A stretch of DNA of 64,000 nucleotides from Haloarchaeobius amylolyticus (lineage in GTDB: Archaea; Halobacteriota; Halobacteria; Halobacteriales; Natrialbaceae): positions 1,178,001 to 1,242,000 of the forward strand of contig NZ_JANHDH010000001.1 in the NCBI RefSeq assembly GCF_026616195.1, in the 5' to 3' direction. The first letter of the stretch is position 1. Each line of letters opens with the position of its first letter. The notes below the pieces were generated by a model that searched no databases, was not told the origin of the DNA, and saw only the letters and a program-made list of their open reading frames with translations. Below, piece after piece: positions 16,388-25,184 of the stretch. The position numbers were made by a program, and so were the translations under genes.

Positions 16388-17968
16388 ATGCCAAATGATG
16401 ACACCCCACAGTTCGGGCGGCGACAGTTCGTGAAGGCAACCGGCGCAGTCGCAGGTGCAGCCGCACTCGGCGGCGTCGCCAGTGCGACCCCGGGACGCAA
16501 ACCGGGTCCGAAGGAGGACGAGGTCCTCGTCGGTGTCTCCGCGAGCGTCGCCGACCGACGGGCGACGGTCGCACAGGCGGTCCCCGGCAACGCCGAGATC
16601 GTCCACGAGAACGACACACTCGGCTACGTCTCGGTGAAGTTCCCGAGCACGGCCAGCGACAGGGCCCGCGAGAACTTCATCGAGGCGGTCACGAAGCAAG
16701 ACGGCGTGAAGTACGCCGAGAAGAACACGACGCACAGCACCTCGGCGACCCCGAGCGACCCCAAGTTCGACCAGCAGTACGCCCCACAGCAGGTCGGGTC
16801 CGACCAGGCGTGGGACACCACGTTCGGTGACTCCGCGGTCACCATCGCCATCGTCGACACGGGCGCACAGTACGACCACCCCGACCTGCAGGGCAACTTC
16901 AAGTCCGACCCCGGCAAGGACTTCGTCGACAACGACTCCGACCCGTATCCGGACGTCCCGTCCGACGAGTACCACGGCACCCACGTCTCCGGGTGTGCCG
17001 CGGCCGTCGTCGACAACGGCACCGGCGTCGCCGGGCAGGGCAACTCCTCGCTCATCAACGGGCGTGCCCTCGACGAGAACGGCAGCGGGTCCACCAGCGA
17101 CATCGCGGACGCCGTCCAGTGGGCGGCAGACCAGGGCGCGGACGTCATCAACATGTCCCTCGGTGGCGGCGGCTACACGGACACCATGAAGAACGCCGTC
17201 AGCTACGCGCAGAACAACGGCTCGCTCATCATCTGTGCGGCGGGCAACGACGGCTCCGGCTCGGTGTCGTACCCGGCGGCCTACAGCGAGTGTATGGCCA
17301 TCTCCGCGGTCGACGACAACGAGAACCTCGCGAGCTTCAGCCAGTACGGCGACAGCGTCGAGCTCTGTGCCCCCGGCGTGGACGTCCTCTCGACGACGAC
17401 CGAGACCCGCGGGAGCTACGAGAAGCTCTCGGGTACCTCGATGGCGACGCCGGTCACCTCCGGCGTGGCCGGGCTCACCCTCGCGAAGTGGTCGAGCCTC
17501 GCCAACAACGAACTCCGGAGCCACCTGAAGAACACGGCCGAGGACATCGGCCTCTCCTCCCAGGAGCAGGGCAGCGGCCAGGTCGACGCCTACGCCGCGG
17601 TCACGACCGACCCGTCCGGCGACGGCGGTGGTGGCGGCGGTGACGGCGATTCCACCTCCGGCAGCGTCAGCGGCACCCTCGACGGCTACTGGGACTACGA
17701 CGACTACACCTGGGCGTGGGAGTACAGCGACCCGAGCCAGGTCGTCGTCGAACTCGACGGGCCGAGCGACGCCGACTTCGACCTCTACATCAACACCGGG
17801 ACGACGACGAACGCCAGTCCGTCGAACTACGACTACGCCTCGACGAGCACCGACAGCCAGGAGTCCATCACCATCGACAACCCCGACGACTCCACCGACA
17901 TGCAGATCGACGTGGACTCGTACTCCGGCTCCGGCAGCTACACCCTGACCATCACGGAGTACCAGTAA
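16388..17968 (+). CDS. Halolysin-like subtilase lacking PKD (third copy)
   Basis: At 526 residues this copy is about 95 residues shorter than its two neighbours because the PKD domain is absent. The Tat signal is GRRQFVKAT (10-18). The catalytic residues are Asp157 (IVDTGA, the normal DTG form), His196, Asn287 (CAAGN) and Ser351 (SGTSMATP). A Gly/Asp linker near 412-424 leads straight into a PPC-like domain (DFDLYINTG). It is more diverged than copies 1 and 2 but shares with them an identical 61-bp block. ATG 16388 follows a TTTAATAG box near 16354. Confidence 0.9.
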   Translation: MPNDDTPQFGRRQFVKATGAVAGAAALGGVASATPGRKPGPKEDEVLVGVSASVADRRATVAQAVPGNAEIVHENDTLGYVSVKFPSTASDRARENFIEAVTKQDGVKYAEKNTTHSTSATPSDPKFDQQYAPQQVGSDQAWDTTFGDSAVTIAIVDTGAQYDHPDLQGNFKSDPGKDFVDNDSDPYPDVPSDEYHGTHVSGCAAAVVDNGTGVAGQGNSSLINGRALDENGSGSTSDIADAVQWAADQGADVINMSLGGGGYTDTMKNAVSYAQNNGSLIICAAGNDGSGSVSYPAAYSECMAISAVDDNENLASFSQYGDSVELCAPGVDVLSTTTETRGSYEKLSGTSMATPVTSGVAGLTLAKWSSLANNELRSHLKNTAEDIGLSSQEQGSGQVDAYAAVTTDPSGDGGGGGGDGDSTSGSVSGTLDGYWDYDDYTWAWEYSDPSQVVVELDGPSDADFDLYINTGTTTNASPSNYDYASTSTDSQESITIDNPDDSTDMQIDVDSYSGSGSYTLTITEYQ

Positions 17969-18038
17969 GACAGGCGCCACACCCACCCCACGGCCGACCC
18001 CCACTCCCGTCGACGACCGCCTGTCGGCAGACCACCAT

Positions 18039-18134
18039 CGACACACTCCCGGCATTCACCCTGCCGACACACTCCCTGCCACCACACGCCCGGCAGGCGC
18101 CCGCGACGGGACCCACGACACACTCCCTGCCACC
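18039..18134 (+). repeat. Short direct repeats downstream of third subtilase
   Basis: The 19-bp sequence CGACACACTCCCTGCCACC occurs perfectly at 18064-18082 and 18116-18134, with a 12-bp partial copy at 18039-18050. The period is 52 bp for the full copies. No gene covers them. Confidence 0.75.
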
Positions 18135-18139
18135 TGTTC

Positions 18140-18162
18140 GCCGGACCGGCCGCCGGTCCGGC
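18140..18162 (+). terminator. Perfect GC hairpin before adk
   Basis: GCCGGACCGG and CCGGTCCGGC form a perfect 10-bp stem with a CCG loop. A run GTTTCTTT follows 11 bases later. It could end the subtilase transcript or act on the adk promoter that starts about 15 bases downstream. Confidence 0.5.
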
Positions 18163-18174
18163 AGCGCTCGCTCG

Positions 18175-18192
18175 TTTCTTTAACTCTTTACG
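18175..18192 (+). promoter_or_regulatory. TATA-like region of adk
   Basis: TTTCTTTAACTCTTTACG holds two overlapping T/A-rich boxes, 23-40 bases before ATG 18215. The second (CTTTACG) has the better spacing for a leaderless start. Confidence 0.5.
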
Positions 18193-18214
18193 TCGTCACC
18201 GTGATGCCCCGCAC

Positions 18215-18865
18215 ATGAGCAAGCCGCATATCCTCATCCTCGGCGCACCCGGGGCAGGCAAGGGCACACAGTCCAAGCACATCGTCGAGACGTTCGGCGT
18301 CGAGCACGTCACCACGGGTGACGCGCTGCGCTCGAACAAGGACATGGACATCAGCGACATGGACACGGAGTACGACACGCCGCGAGCGTACATGGAGCAG
18401 GGCGACCTGGTCCCCGACGAGGTCGTCAACGCCATCGTCGAGGAGGCGCTCTCCAGTGCCGACGGCTACGTCCTCGACGGCTACCCGCGCAACATCGAGC
18501 AGGCCGAGGAACTCGCCGAGATGACCGACCTCGACGTCATCCTCCACCTCGACGTGGACCGCGACGAACTCACCGACCGCCTCACCGGCCGCCGCGTCTG
18601 CACGGAGTGCGGGACGAACTACCACGTCAAGTACAACCAGCCCGAGGAGGCGGGCGTCTGTGACGAGTGCGGTGGCGAACTCCACCAGCGCGACGACGAC
18701 ACCGAGGAAGCCGTCGCCAACCGCCTCGACGTGTTCGAGGAGAACACCGTCCCCGTCATCGAGTTCTACGAGGGCCGCGACGAGTTCGCCGCCATCGACG
18801 GCAACCAGGCCCCCGACGCCGTCTGGGAAGACGTGAAGGCCGCCATCGACGCGCGCGCAGAGTAA
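18215..18865 (+). CDS. adk: Adenylate kinase
   Basis: The 216-residue cytoplasmic enzyme interconverts ATP, AMP and ADP. Its P-loop is GAPGAGKGT (residues 10-18). AMP-site and core motifs include TTGDALR, DGYPRN and the GRRVC start of the lid. The lid contains two CxxC pairs, Cys129/Cys132 and Cys149/Cys152, so it is the zinc-binding long form. It heads a same-strand run of housekeeping genes (DUF106, cmk, pseudouridine synthase), a neighbourhood that in many archaea lies near ribosomal protein genes. Assignment firm. Confidence 0.95.
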   Translation: MSKPHILILGAPGAGKGTQSKHIVETFGVEHVTTGDALRSNKDMDISDMDTEYDTPRAYMEQGDLVPDEVVNAIVEEALSSADGYVLDGYPRNIEQAEELAEMTDLDVILHLDVDRDELTDRLTGRRVCTECGTNYHVKYNQPEEAGVCDECGGELHQRDDDTEEAVANRLDVFEENTVPVIEFYEGRDEFAAIDGNQAPDAVWEDVKAAIDARAE

Positions 18866-18901
18866 AAGCTTCTTACCTACTCGTTTCTAACAGCAATCCA
18901 T

Positions 18902-19810
18902 ATGGCGTGGACAGCGGACAAAGTGGCCTCCTTCATCGAGGACAACCCCGAGATGGCCGAGGCGCTCACCGTCCTCATGGACGCGAGCGACGACGGCGAG
19001 AAGGCCCTCGAGTGGAAGGACGTCAAGGACAAGAACGGTGTGGACAGCGGCCGGTGGGGCCGCCTCATCCAGACCGACCTGCTCGTCGACAGCGACGACG
19101 GGTTCAAGATCGCCGACCCCGAGGCGGTCGAGAAGGCGCTCGAGGGCGACCTCACGGTCAGTTCCAGTAGCGTCGACCTCGACGATGCCAGTAGCGGGTC
19201 GAGCTGGCGGACCGAGGACAAGGTCGCCGGCGTGGTCGCGCTCGCGATGATGGCCGGGTACTACTTCACCCCCATCCGGAGCGTCGTCGGCAGCACCATC
19301 GACGTGGTGTTCCAGCCCCTGAACAACGTGCTCCCGTTCTACGCGGTCATCCTCGCGATCGCCCTGCTCACCGGCCTGTACTCGACGCTCCTGCAGGCGA
19401 ACATGGTCGACCAGAGCAAGGTCAAGGGCATCCAGCAGAAGATGCAGAACATCAACGAGCGCGAGAAGGCCGCCAAGGAGCGCGGCGACGACGACGCCCT
19501 CGAGAAGATCCAGGAGGAGAAGATGGACGCACTGGGCGACCAGGGCGAGATGATGAAGGAGAACTTCCGCCCGATGGCGTGGATCATGCTCCTGACCATC
19601 CCCGCGTTCCTCTGGATGTACTGGATGATCCGCGACGGCCACCTCGACACGGCCATCGAGGGCGGCATGGTGATGCCCATCTTCGGCGAACACGGCTGGC
19701 AGGAGGGCGTCGGCCCGATGCCGGCGTGGATCGTCTGGTACTTCCTGTGCTCGATGGGCTTCACCCAGCTCATCCGGAAGACGCTGGACCTCGACGCGAC
19801 GCCGACGTAG
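18902..19810 (+). CDS. DUF106/EMC3-like YidC-family membrane protein
   Basis: The 302-residue protein belongs to the archaeal DUF106 group, distant relatives of YidC/Oxa1/Get1/EMC3 that help insert membrane proteins. A soluble acidic N-terminal part (1-100) precedes membrane helices near 108-125, 135-160, 225-245 and 275-295. Between helices two and three lies a charged coiled-coil region (KGIQQKMQNINEREKAAKER), typical of this family. Its place between adk and cmk matches the conserved archaeal neighbourhood of these genes. It starts 36 bases after adk. Confidence 0.85.
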   Translation: MAWTADKVASFIEDNPEMAEALTVLMDASDDGEKALEWKDVKDKNGVDSGRWGRLIQTDLLVDSDDGFKIADPEAVEKALEGDLTVSSSSVDLDDASSGSSWRTEDKVAGVVALAMMAGYYFTPIRSVVGSTIDVVFQPLNNVLPFYAVILAIALLTGLYSTLLQANMVDQSKVKGIQQKMQNINEREKAAKERGDDDALEKIQEEKMDALGDQGEMMKENFRPMAWIMLLTIPAFLWMYWMIRDGHLDTAIEGGMVMPIFGEHGWQEGVGPMPAWIVWYFLCSMGFTQLIRKTLDLDATPT

Positions 19811-19910
19811 GCCTCGCCCGCGGCCGTTCCACACCGCGAACCACCGCAACTGGGCGTGACACGCCACCGCGTGCCCGCCCGAAGTCACAATATCTTTTAC
19901 CGGCACGCTC

Positions 19911-19915
19911 GGAGG
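19911..19915 (+). promoter_or_regulatory. Shine-Dalgarno-like GGAGG before cmk
   Basis: GGAGG lies six bases before ATG 19922 and directly abuts an alternative ATG at 19916. The spacing favours 19922 as the start. A TATA-like ATATCTTTTA at 19888-19897 also fits a start near 19920. Confidence 0.45.
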
Positions 19916-19921
19916 ATGGAT

Positions 19922-20497
19922 ATGTTACTCACCGTCTCCGGCCCGCCGGGCACCGGGAAGAGCACGACAGCTGCCGGACTGGCAGACGCGTTCGACCTGG
20001 AGCACATCTCGGGCGGCGACATCTTCCGCGAGCTGGCCGCCGAGCGGGACATGACCCCCCTCGAGTTCAACAAGCTCGCCGAGGAGGACGAGCAGATAGA
20101 CATCGACCTCGACCGACGCCTCCGCGAGATCGCCCACGAGCGCGACGGGGTCGTCCTCGAATCCCGCCTCGCCGGCTGGCTGGCCGGCGACGCCGCGGAC
20201 TTCCGCTTCTGGCTCGACGCCCCGCTCTCGGTCCGCGGCGAGCGCATCGCCGACCGCGAGGAGAAGTCGCCCGAGGTCGCCGCCGAGGAGACCCAGGCCC
20301 GCGAGGCCAGCGAGGCCAAGCGCTACGAGGAGTACTACGGTATCGACATCGGCGACCGCTCCATCTACGACCTCTGTGTCAACACCGCCCGCTGGGACGC
20401 CGAGACGGTCGTCGACATCCTCGTCCGCGCCGTCGACGCCTACGACGGGGACCTCGACGAGGGCAAGTACCCCGCCGAGTTCGACTACGAGTTCTGA
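19922..20497 (+). CDS. cmk: Cytidylate kinase
   Basis: The 191-residue enzyme phosphorylates CMP and dCMP with ATP. The P-loop is [13 protein letters not shown] (about residues 4-16), followed by the archaeal Cmk motifs [23 protein letters not shown]-like ([10 protein letters not shown]) and REEKSPE. It starts [10 protein letters not shown] at ATG 19922; an in-frame ATG six bases earlier would add two residues. The next gene starts one base after its stop, so the two are almost certainly cotranscribed. Confidence 0.93.
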   Translation: MLLTVSGPPGTGKSTTAAGLADAFDLEHISGGDIFRELAAERDMTPLEFNKLAEEDEQIDIDLDRRLREIAHERDGVVLESRLAGWLAGDAADFRFWLDAPLSVRGERIADREEKSPEVAAEETQAREASEAKRYEEYYGIDIGDRSIYDLCVNTARWDAETVVDILVRAVDAYDGDLDEGKYPAEFDYEF

Positions 20498-20498
20498 G

Positions 20499-21374
20499 AT
20501 GAGTCTGCGCGCACCGCCAGACGACCGCACGCCCGAGGAACTCCTCGAGTTCGGCGTCGTCAACCTCGACAAACCGCCCGGCCCGTCGGCCCACCAGGTC
20601 GCGGCGTGGGTCCGCGACGAGGCCGGCGTCGAGCAGGCCGCCCACTCGGGCACGCTCGACCCGAAGGTCACGGGCTGTCTGCCGATGCTGCTCGGCGACG
20701 CCACCCGCATGGCCCAGGTGTTCCTCGAGGGCTCGAAGGAGTACGTCAGCGTCCTCGAACTCCACGGGACCGCCCCGGGCGACCTCGCGGCCACCGTCGC
20801 CGAGTTCGAGGCACCGATCTACCAGAAGCCGCCCCGCAAGAGCGCGGTCTCGCGGCGCCTCCGCGTGCGCGAGGTGTACGACCTCGACGTACTCGAGATC
20901 GAGGACCGCAAGGCCCTCCTCCGCGTCGAGTGCGAGGCCGGCACCTACATCCGCAAGCTCTGCCACGACATCGGCCTCGCGGCCGGCACCGGCGCCCACA
21001 TGGGCCACCTCCGGCGCACCGCGACCGACCCCTTCGACGACGCGACGCTCGTGACGCTGGAGGACCTCTGGGACGCCCTCGCGTTCTACCGCGAGGAGGA
21101 CGACGACTCCTGGCTCCGCGAGGTCGTCCAGCCCGCCGAGCGCGCGCTGACGCATCTCCCGACGGTGACCATCGCACCGAACGCCGCCGAGCAGGTCGCC
21201 AACGGCGCACCCGTCTACGCCCCCGGCGTCATCGACGTCGAGGGCGAGCCCGAGGAGGGTGCTCTGGTTGCCTGCTTCGCACCGCAAGGGACGGCCATCT
21301 GTCTCGGTCACTTCGTGGGTGATGTGGATGCCGAAACCGGTGTCGTCGTCGAGTTAGAGCGGGTGCTCGTCTGA
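20499..21374 (+). CDS. cbf5: tRNA/rRNA pseudouridine synthase (TruB/Cbf5 family)
   Basis: The 291-residue enzyme isomerises uridine in RNA; the archaeal Cbf5 form works with H/ACA guide RNPs and on tRNA U55. The catalytic aspartate is Asp54 in HSGTLDPKVTG, preceded by the family motif VVNLDKPPGPSAHQV. Further TruB motifs are YQKPPRKSAV and GTYIRKLCHDIG. A PUA-like C-terminal domain (about 210-291) carries NGAPVYAPGV. The gene begins one base after cmk and ends 70 bp before tRNA-Pro, which fits an RNA-processing context. Confidence 0.93.
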   Translation: MSLRAPPDDRTPEELLEFGVVNLDKPPGPSAHQVAAWVRDEAGVEQAAHSGTLDPKVTGCLPMLLGDATRMAQVFLEGSKEYVSVLELHGTAPGDLAATVAEFEAPIYQKPPRKSAVSRRLRVREVYDLDVLEIEDRKALLRVECEAGTYIRKLCHDIGLAAGTGAHMGHLRRTATDPFDDATLVTLEDLWDALAFYREEDDDSWLREVVQPAERALTHLPTVTIAPNAAEQVANGAPVYAPGVIDVEGEPEEGALVACFAPQGTAICLGHFVGDVDAETGVVVELERVLV

Positions 21375-21409
21375 GTGCCTGTACCTCTCACAGTGCAGAC
21401 GAAACGACA

Positions 21410-21420
21410 CCCTTAAACGG
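21410..21420 (+). promoter_or_regulatory. TATA-like box of tRNA-Pro
   Basis: ACCCTTAAACG lies 25-35 bases before the mature tRNA start at 21445. Confidence 0.5.
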
Positions 21421-21444
21421 CAGACGGGCATGGTTCTGAATACA

Positions 21445-21515
21445 GGGACCGTGGGGTAGTGGTATCCTCTGCGGATGGGGTCCGTAGGACCCGAGTTCAA
21501 TTCTCGGCGGTCCCA
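21445..21515 (+). tRNA. tRNA-Pro, anticodon GGG
   Basis: The 71-base sequence folds as a cloverleaf. The acceptor arms GGGACCG and CGGTCCC pair perfectly, with discriminator A. The anticodon stem TGCGG/CCGTA encloses the loop ATGGGGT, giving anticodon GGG and so proline. The T arm is CCGAG-TTCAATT-CTCGG. There is no intron and no encoded CCA. The gene follows the pseudouridine synthase gene and is followed by repeats that contain its 3' end. Confidence 0.93.
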
Positions 21516-21660
21516 CTTTTTGCGAAGCAAAATGGTCCAAGTCGCGAACGTAGTGAGCGACTGCGGTCCCATTTTCTGCAACGAAACGGAGCGATAGCGG
21601 AGTGTAGTGGAAGAAAATGGGAGCAGGTTGCGAGCGTAGCGAGCGACCGAGGTCCCATTC
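21507..21660 (+). repeat. Repeats of the tRNA 3' end and of a 33-bp unit
   Basis: GCGGTCCCACTTTTTGC, spanning the tRNA end (21507-21523), recurs as GCGGTCCCATTTTCTGC at 21563-21579 (15 of 17 bases). A 21-bp unit, GTCGCGAACGTAGTGAGCGAC at 21541-21561, recurs at 21627-21647 (18 of 21), and each copy is followed two or three bases later by GGTCCCATT. An 11-bp perfect inverted repeat, TCCCATTTTCT (21567-21577) and AGAAAATGGGA (21612-21622), lies inside. It resembles debris of site-specific integration or of local duplication at a tRNA. The rest of the gap up to 21820 holds no gene. Confidence 0.7.
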
Positions 21661-21820
21661 TCGAACTGCTAACCGGTTATATCCGCAAGCGGTTTTCTCG
21701 CCACATAACGCTGTCTCCTACATCCATTTTTAGAACGGCAGAACGACATCCAATCGGAGTAGCTAGCGCTATCCGAAGAATTAGTGTGAAAGAATGGACC
21801 GTCCGAATGCTACCTAAGCG

Positions 21821-22282
21821 TCAGGGTAGCTGGCCGGTCGCGATGATGTTCGACTTGTCGCCGCTAGAGGACTCCCACACGACCTGGATTTTATCGCCGG
21901 AAGCATACCCAGACGGCTCGGTGCCGCCCCAGTACGTGCTGCTGTTCAGCTCGAACGTTTTCGACTGTCCAGCACTCCAGGTGTCGGTCATTGACGTGTT
22001 CGCTTGGTTGGAGAAGCGCACCGTCAGCGCGGATGCGTCGATGTCGTCACCACCCTCGTGCGTGATGGTGAAGTTCTCGGTTTGGGTGTCGCTCCAACCG
22101 TCCCCGCCATCGTCGTAGCTGAACGCGAGGTTCGCCTGCGGAGCCGCTTCCTGCGAGCCACCGATGTTCAGCACGAACGCGCCGATAACTGCTGCGAGAA
22201 TCACGGTGATGGCAACCATGAGTATCACCCCAATAACAGGTGACACTGCGTCCTCGTCCGTGAAGAGTTTCTTCAAATCCAT
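21821..22282 (-). CDS. Archaeal type IV pilin
   Basis: The 153-residue protein has the archaeal pilin N-terminal domain: a short charged leader [12 protein letters not shown] followed by the hydrophobic helix [20 protein letters not shown]. The prepilin peptidase is expected to cut just before or near the AVSPVIG motif. The C-terminal beta-rich head contains N-x-S/T sites and ends with [14 protein letters not shown]. It is the second gene of an operon, starting one base after the stop of the pilin gene upstream. Codon choice is visibly less GC-rich than in the neighbouring housekeeping genes. Probably a structural subunit of an adhesion pilus. Confidence 0.9.
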   Translation of the reverse strand: MDLKKLFTDEDAVSPVIGVILMVAITVILAAVIGAFVLNIGGSQEAAPQANLAFSYDDGGDGWSDTQTENFTITHEGGDDIDASALTVRFSNQANTSMTDTWSAGQSKTFELNSSTYWGGTEPSGYASGDKIQVVWESSSGDKSNIIATGQLP

Positions 22283-22283
22283 G

Positions 22284-23366
<1,083 letters not shown>

Positions 23367-24188
23367 GTGCCTCGCGACGACCCCACCGGCCCCCTCCTCG
23401 AACTCGTCGCGCTCACCCTCGTCCCCGTCGTCCTGGCGGCGATCCACATCGCCATCCCGACCGCCCGCCACACCCTCGCGCTGTCCCACGACGACCTGAC
23501 GCTGGTGACCGTCTGGTCCTCGGCGTTCGTCCACGTCGACAGCCAGCACCTGCTCTCGAACCTCACCGGGTACTTCCTCGCGGTCGTGCCGACGTACCTG
23601 CTCTACGTGCACTGGGACCGCAGGCGGCTCTTCTGGCACAGTATCCTGCTCGCGCTCCTCGTCGTCCCACCCGTCGTCAACCTCGGGAGCAACGTGTACT
23701 TCACGTCGCAGGGGGTGGCCGACGGGACCGTCTCCCGGGGGTTCTCCGGCGTCGTCGGCGCGTTCGCGGGGATGGGGCTCGCGTCGGTGGTCGCCTTCGT
23801 CGCGGAGGTGTACGGCCTCCGCCGGGCGTACTGGCTGGCGCAGGCGGTCGTCCTCGCGGCGGGCGGGGTCATCCTCGTCGGGTTGGTCGGCCGGCTCGAA
23901 CCGCTCCACGCGGGGCTGGTCGGTGTGGGATTGCTCCTCTCGATAACGGGACTGGTCAGGGCCGAGCGCCACGGGCTGGCGAGCCTTCGCGCGCACTCGA
24001 CGACGCTGCTCGTCCTCGGCTACACGGTCGGGATGTCGCTGGTGGTGGTCTACCTGCTGTTCCCCTCGGACGTGGTCACCGAGGGTGGCGTGACGAACGT
24101 GGTCGCGCACGCGACGGGCGTGGTCGTCGGGAGCCTCCTCCCCGGGGTGGCCAGGGTGGTCACCGGCGCGAAGGTGCTCCTCGAGTAG
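23367..24188 (+). CDS. Rhomboid-like intramembrane serine protease
   Basis: With the GTG at 23367 the product has 273 residues and six or seven membrane helices. The three rhomboid signatures appear in order: HLLSN (His61-Asn65) in the second membrane segment, GFSG with candidate nucleophile Ser127, and AHATG with candidate catalytic His248 followed by GxxxG-type packing (VVVGSLLPG). Rhomboids cut transmembrane segments of other proteins; the substrate here is unknown. Longer in-frame starts (to 23133) add an arginine/proline-rich stretch that looks non-coding, and TTTACC near 23335 supports the GTG. Confidence 0.8.
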   Translation: MPRDDPTGPLLELVALTLVPVVLAAIHIAIPTARHTLALSHDDLTLVTVWSSAFVHVDSQHLLSNLTGYFLAVVPTYLLYVHWDRRRLFWHSILLALLVVPPVVNLGSNVYFTSQGVADGTVSRGFSGVVGAFAGMGLASVVAFVAEVYGLRRAYWLAQAVVLAAGGVILVGLVGRLEPLHAGLVGVGLLLSITGLVRAERHGLASLRAHSTTLLVLGYTVGMSLVVVYLLFPSDVVTEGGVTNVVAHATGVVVGSLLPGVARVVTGAKVLLE

Positions 24189-24251
24189 TCGGTGAAGAAC
24201 TGCCGCGACACCGGCTGGTCGGGCCGGGCCGACCCCGGCCCGATGGTTCGG

Positions 24252-25025
24252 TTACGACTGGTCCGAGTCGTCGGTCCGCCCGAACCGGCTACCCGGCCCC
24301 CCGCCGTTGCTCCCCCACGGGTACGGCCGCGGTCGTGGGAACGGGTCGGGCCGGGGGCGTGGCCGGAAGCCGTCGTCATCGTCGTCGTCGAACGGCCAGG
24401 GCCGCGGGCGGTAGCCACGCCGGCAGACGTAGGCGTTCAGCCGCGGGCTGTACCGGCACTGGAGCCGGCGCGCCCAGTAGCCGCGCGGACGACGGCTGCA
24501 GATGTAGGCGTCGAACCGGCGGCTGTACCGGCAGAACTGCGGGCCGCCGCCGTTCCCGCCATCCCCGCCGTCGTCGTCGCGCTCCCGGCAGATGAACGCC
24601 TGGCGACGGGGGCTGTACCGGCACTGGAACCGCGGGCTCCGTGGCGGTCGCTGGCAGACGTACGCCTCGATCCGGGAGTCGTACTGGCAGTCGCGCGGAC
24701 CGGGCCCCGGCCGGTCGGAGTCGTCGTCGACCCGCCGGCAGAGGTAGACGTTGTACTGCTCGATGTATCGACACCGGATGAGCCCGGTGGTTATCGGCCG
24801 TTCCTGGCAGATGTACGCGTCGAGCCGGGAGCTGTAGATACAGCCCTGCAGGCTGTATCGCCCGCGCTCGTCGCGGTCGCGGTCGTCGTACTGTGCCGGG
24901 CGACCGCTCCCCCGGCCCCGGTGTGCCGCCGCGGCGGCGCCGCTCCCGAGGCCGAGACCGATGCTCCCGACGCCGATCGTTCGGACGAGGTCTCGCCTCG
25001 TCACCCCGCTTCGTGATCCTCTCAT
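24252..25025 (-). CDS. Tat-exported protein with six C-x10-C repeats
   Basis: I do not recognise this family. The 257-residue protein begins with a twin-arginine signal, VTRRDLVRTIGVGS, then a hydrophobic run and AAAAA. The body has six copies of a 12-residue unit, C-[RQI]-Y-x6-[YF]-[IVL]-C (for example CRYSPRLNAYVC), with cysteines at 62/73, 85/96, 113/124, 135/146, 165/176 and 190/201. The linkers are Arg, Asp, Gly and Pro rich. The tail after residue 205 is Pro/Arg/Asp rich. Twelve evenly paired cysteines in a folded-export substrate suggest disulfides or metal or heme binding. It has no lipobox. It is convergent with the rhomboid gene. Confidence 0.75.
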   Translation of the reverse strand: MRGSRSGVTRRDLVRTIGVGSIGLGLGSGAAAAAHRGRGSGRPAQYDDRDRDERGRYSLQGCIYSSRLDAYICQERPITTGLIRCRYIEQYNVYLCRRVDDDSDRPGPGPRDCQYDSRIEAYVCQRPPRSPRFQCRYSPRRQAFICRERDDDGGDGGNGGGPQFCRYSRRFDAYICSRRPRGYWARRLQCRYSPRLNAYVCRRGYRPRPWPFDDDDDDGFRPRPRPDPFPRPRPYPWGSNGGGPGSRFGRTDDSDQS

Positions 25026-25184
25026 GGTTGGTGAGGCAGGTATCGTCCCCCTCACCAGAATCGACGTGATTGGCGGGAATAGGCTCGCGGCGAAGTCGAC
25101 GTAACCGGGCAACCACCGAGTTTCCCGACGTGACGTGATTTCCGGGCGGTCAGTCACCGCGAGCGAGACGAATTCTCTCGTCTC

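Noticed and set aside
21507-21660. Second tRNA gene or tRNA pseudogene
   Set aside because: Only the last part of the acceptor arm is repeated; there is no anticodon or T arm, so it is treated as repeat or integration debris.
24252-25025. Cysteine-repeat protein as a frame artefact
   Set aside because: Six regularly spaced cysteine pairs plus a good Tat signal are very unlikely by chance; the other frames here show no such order.
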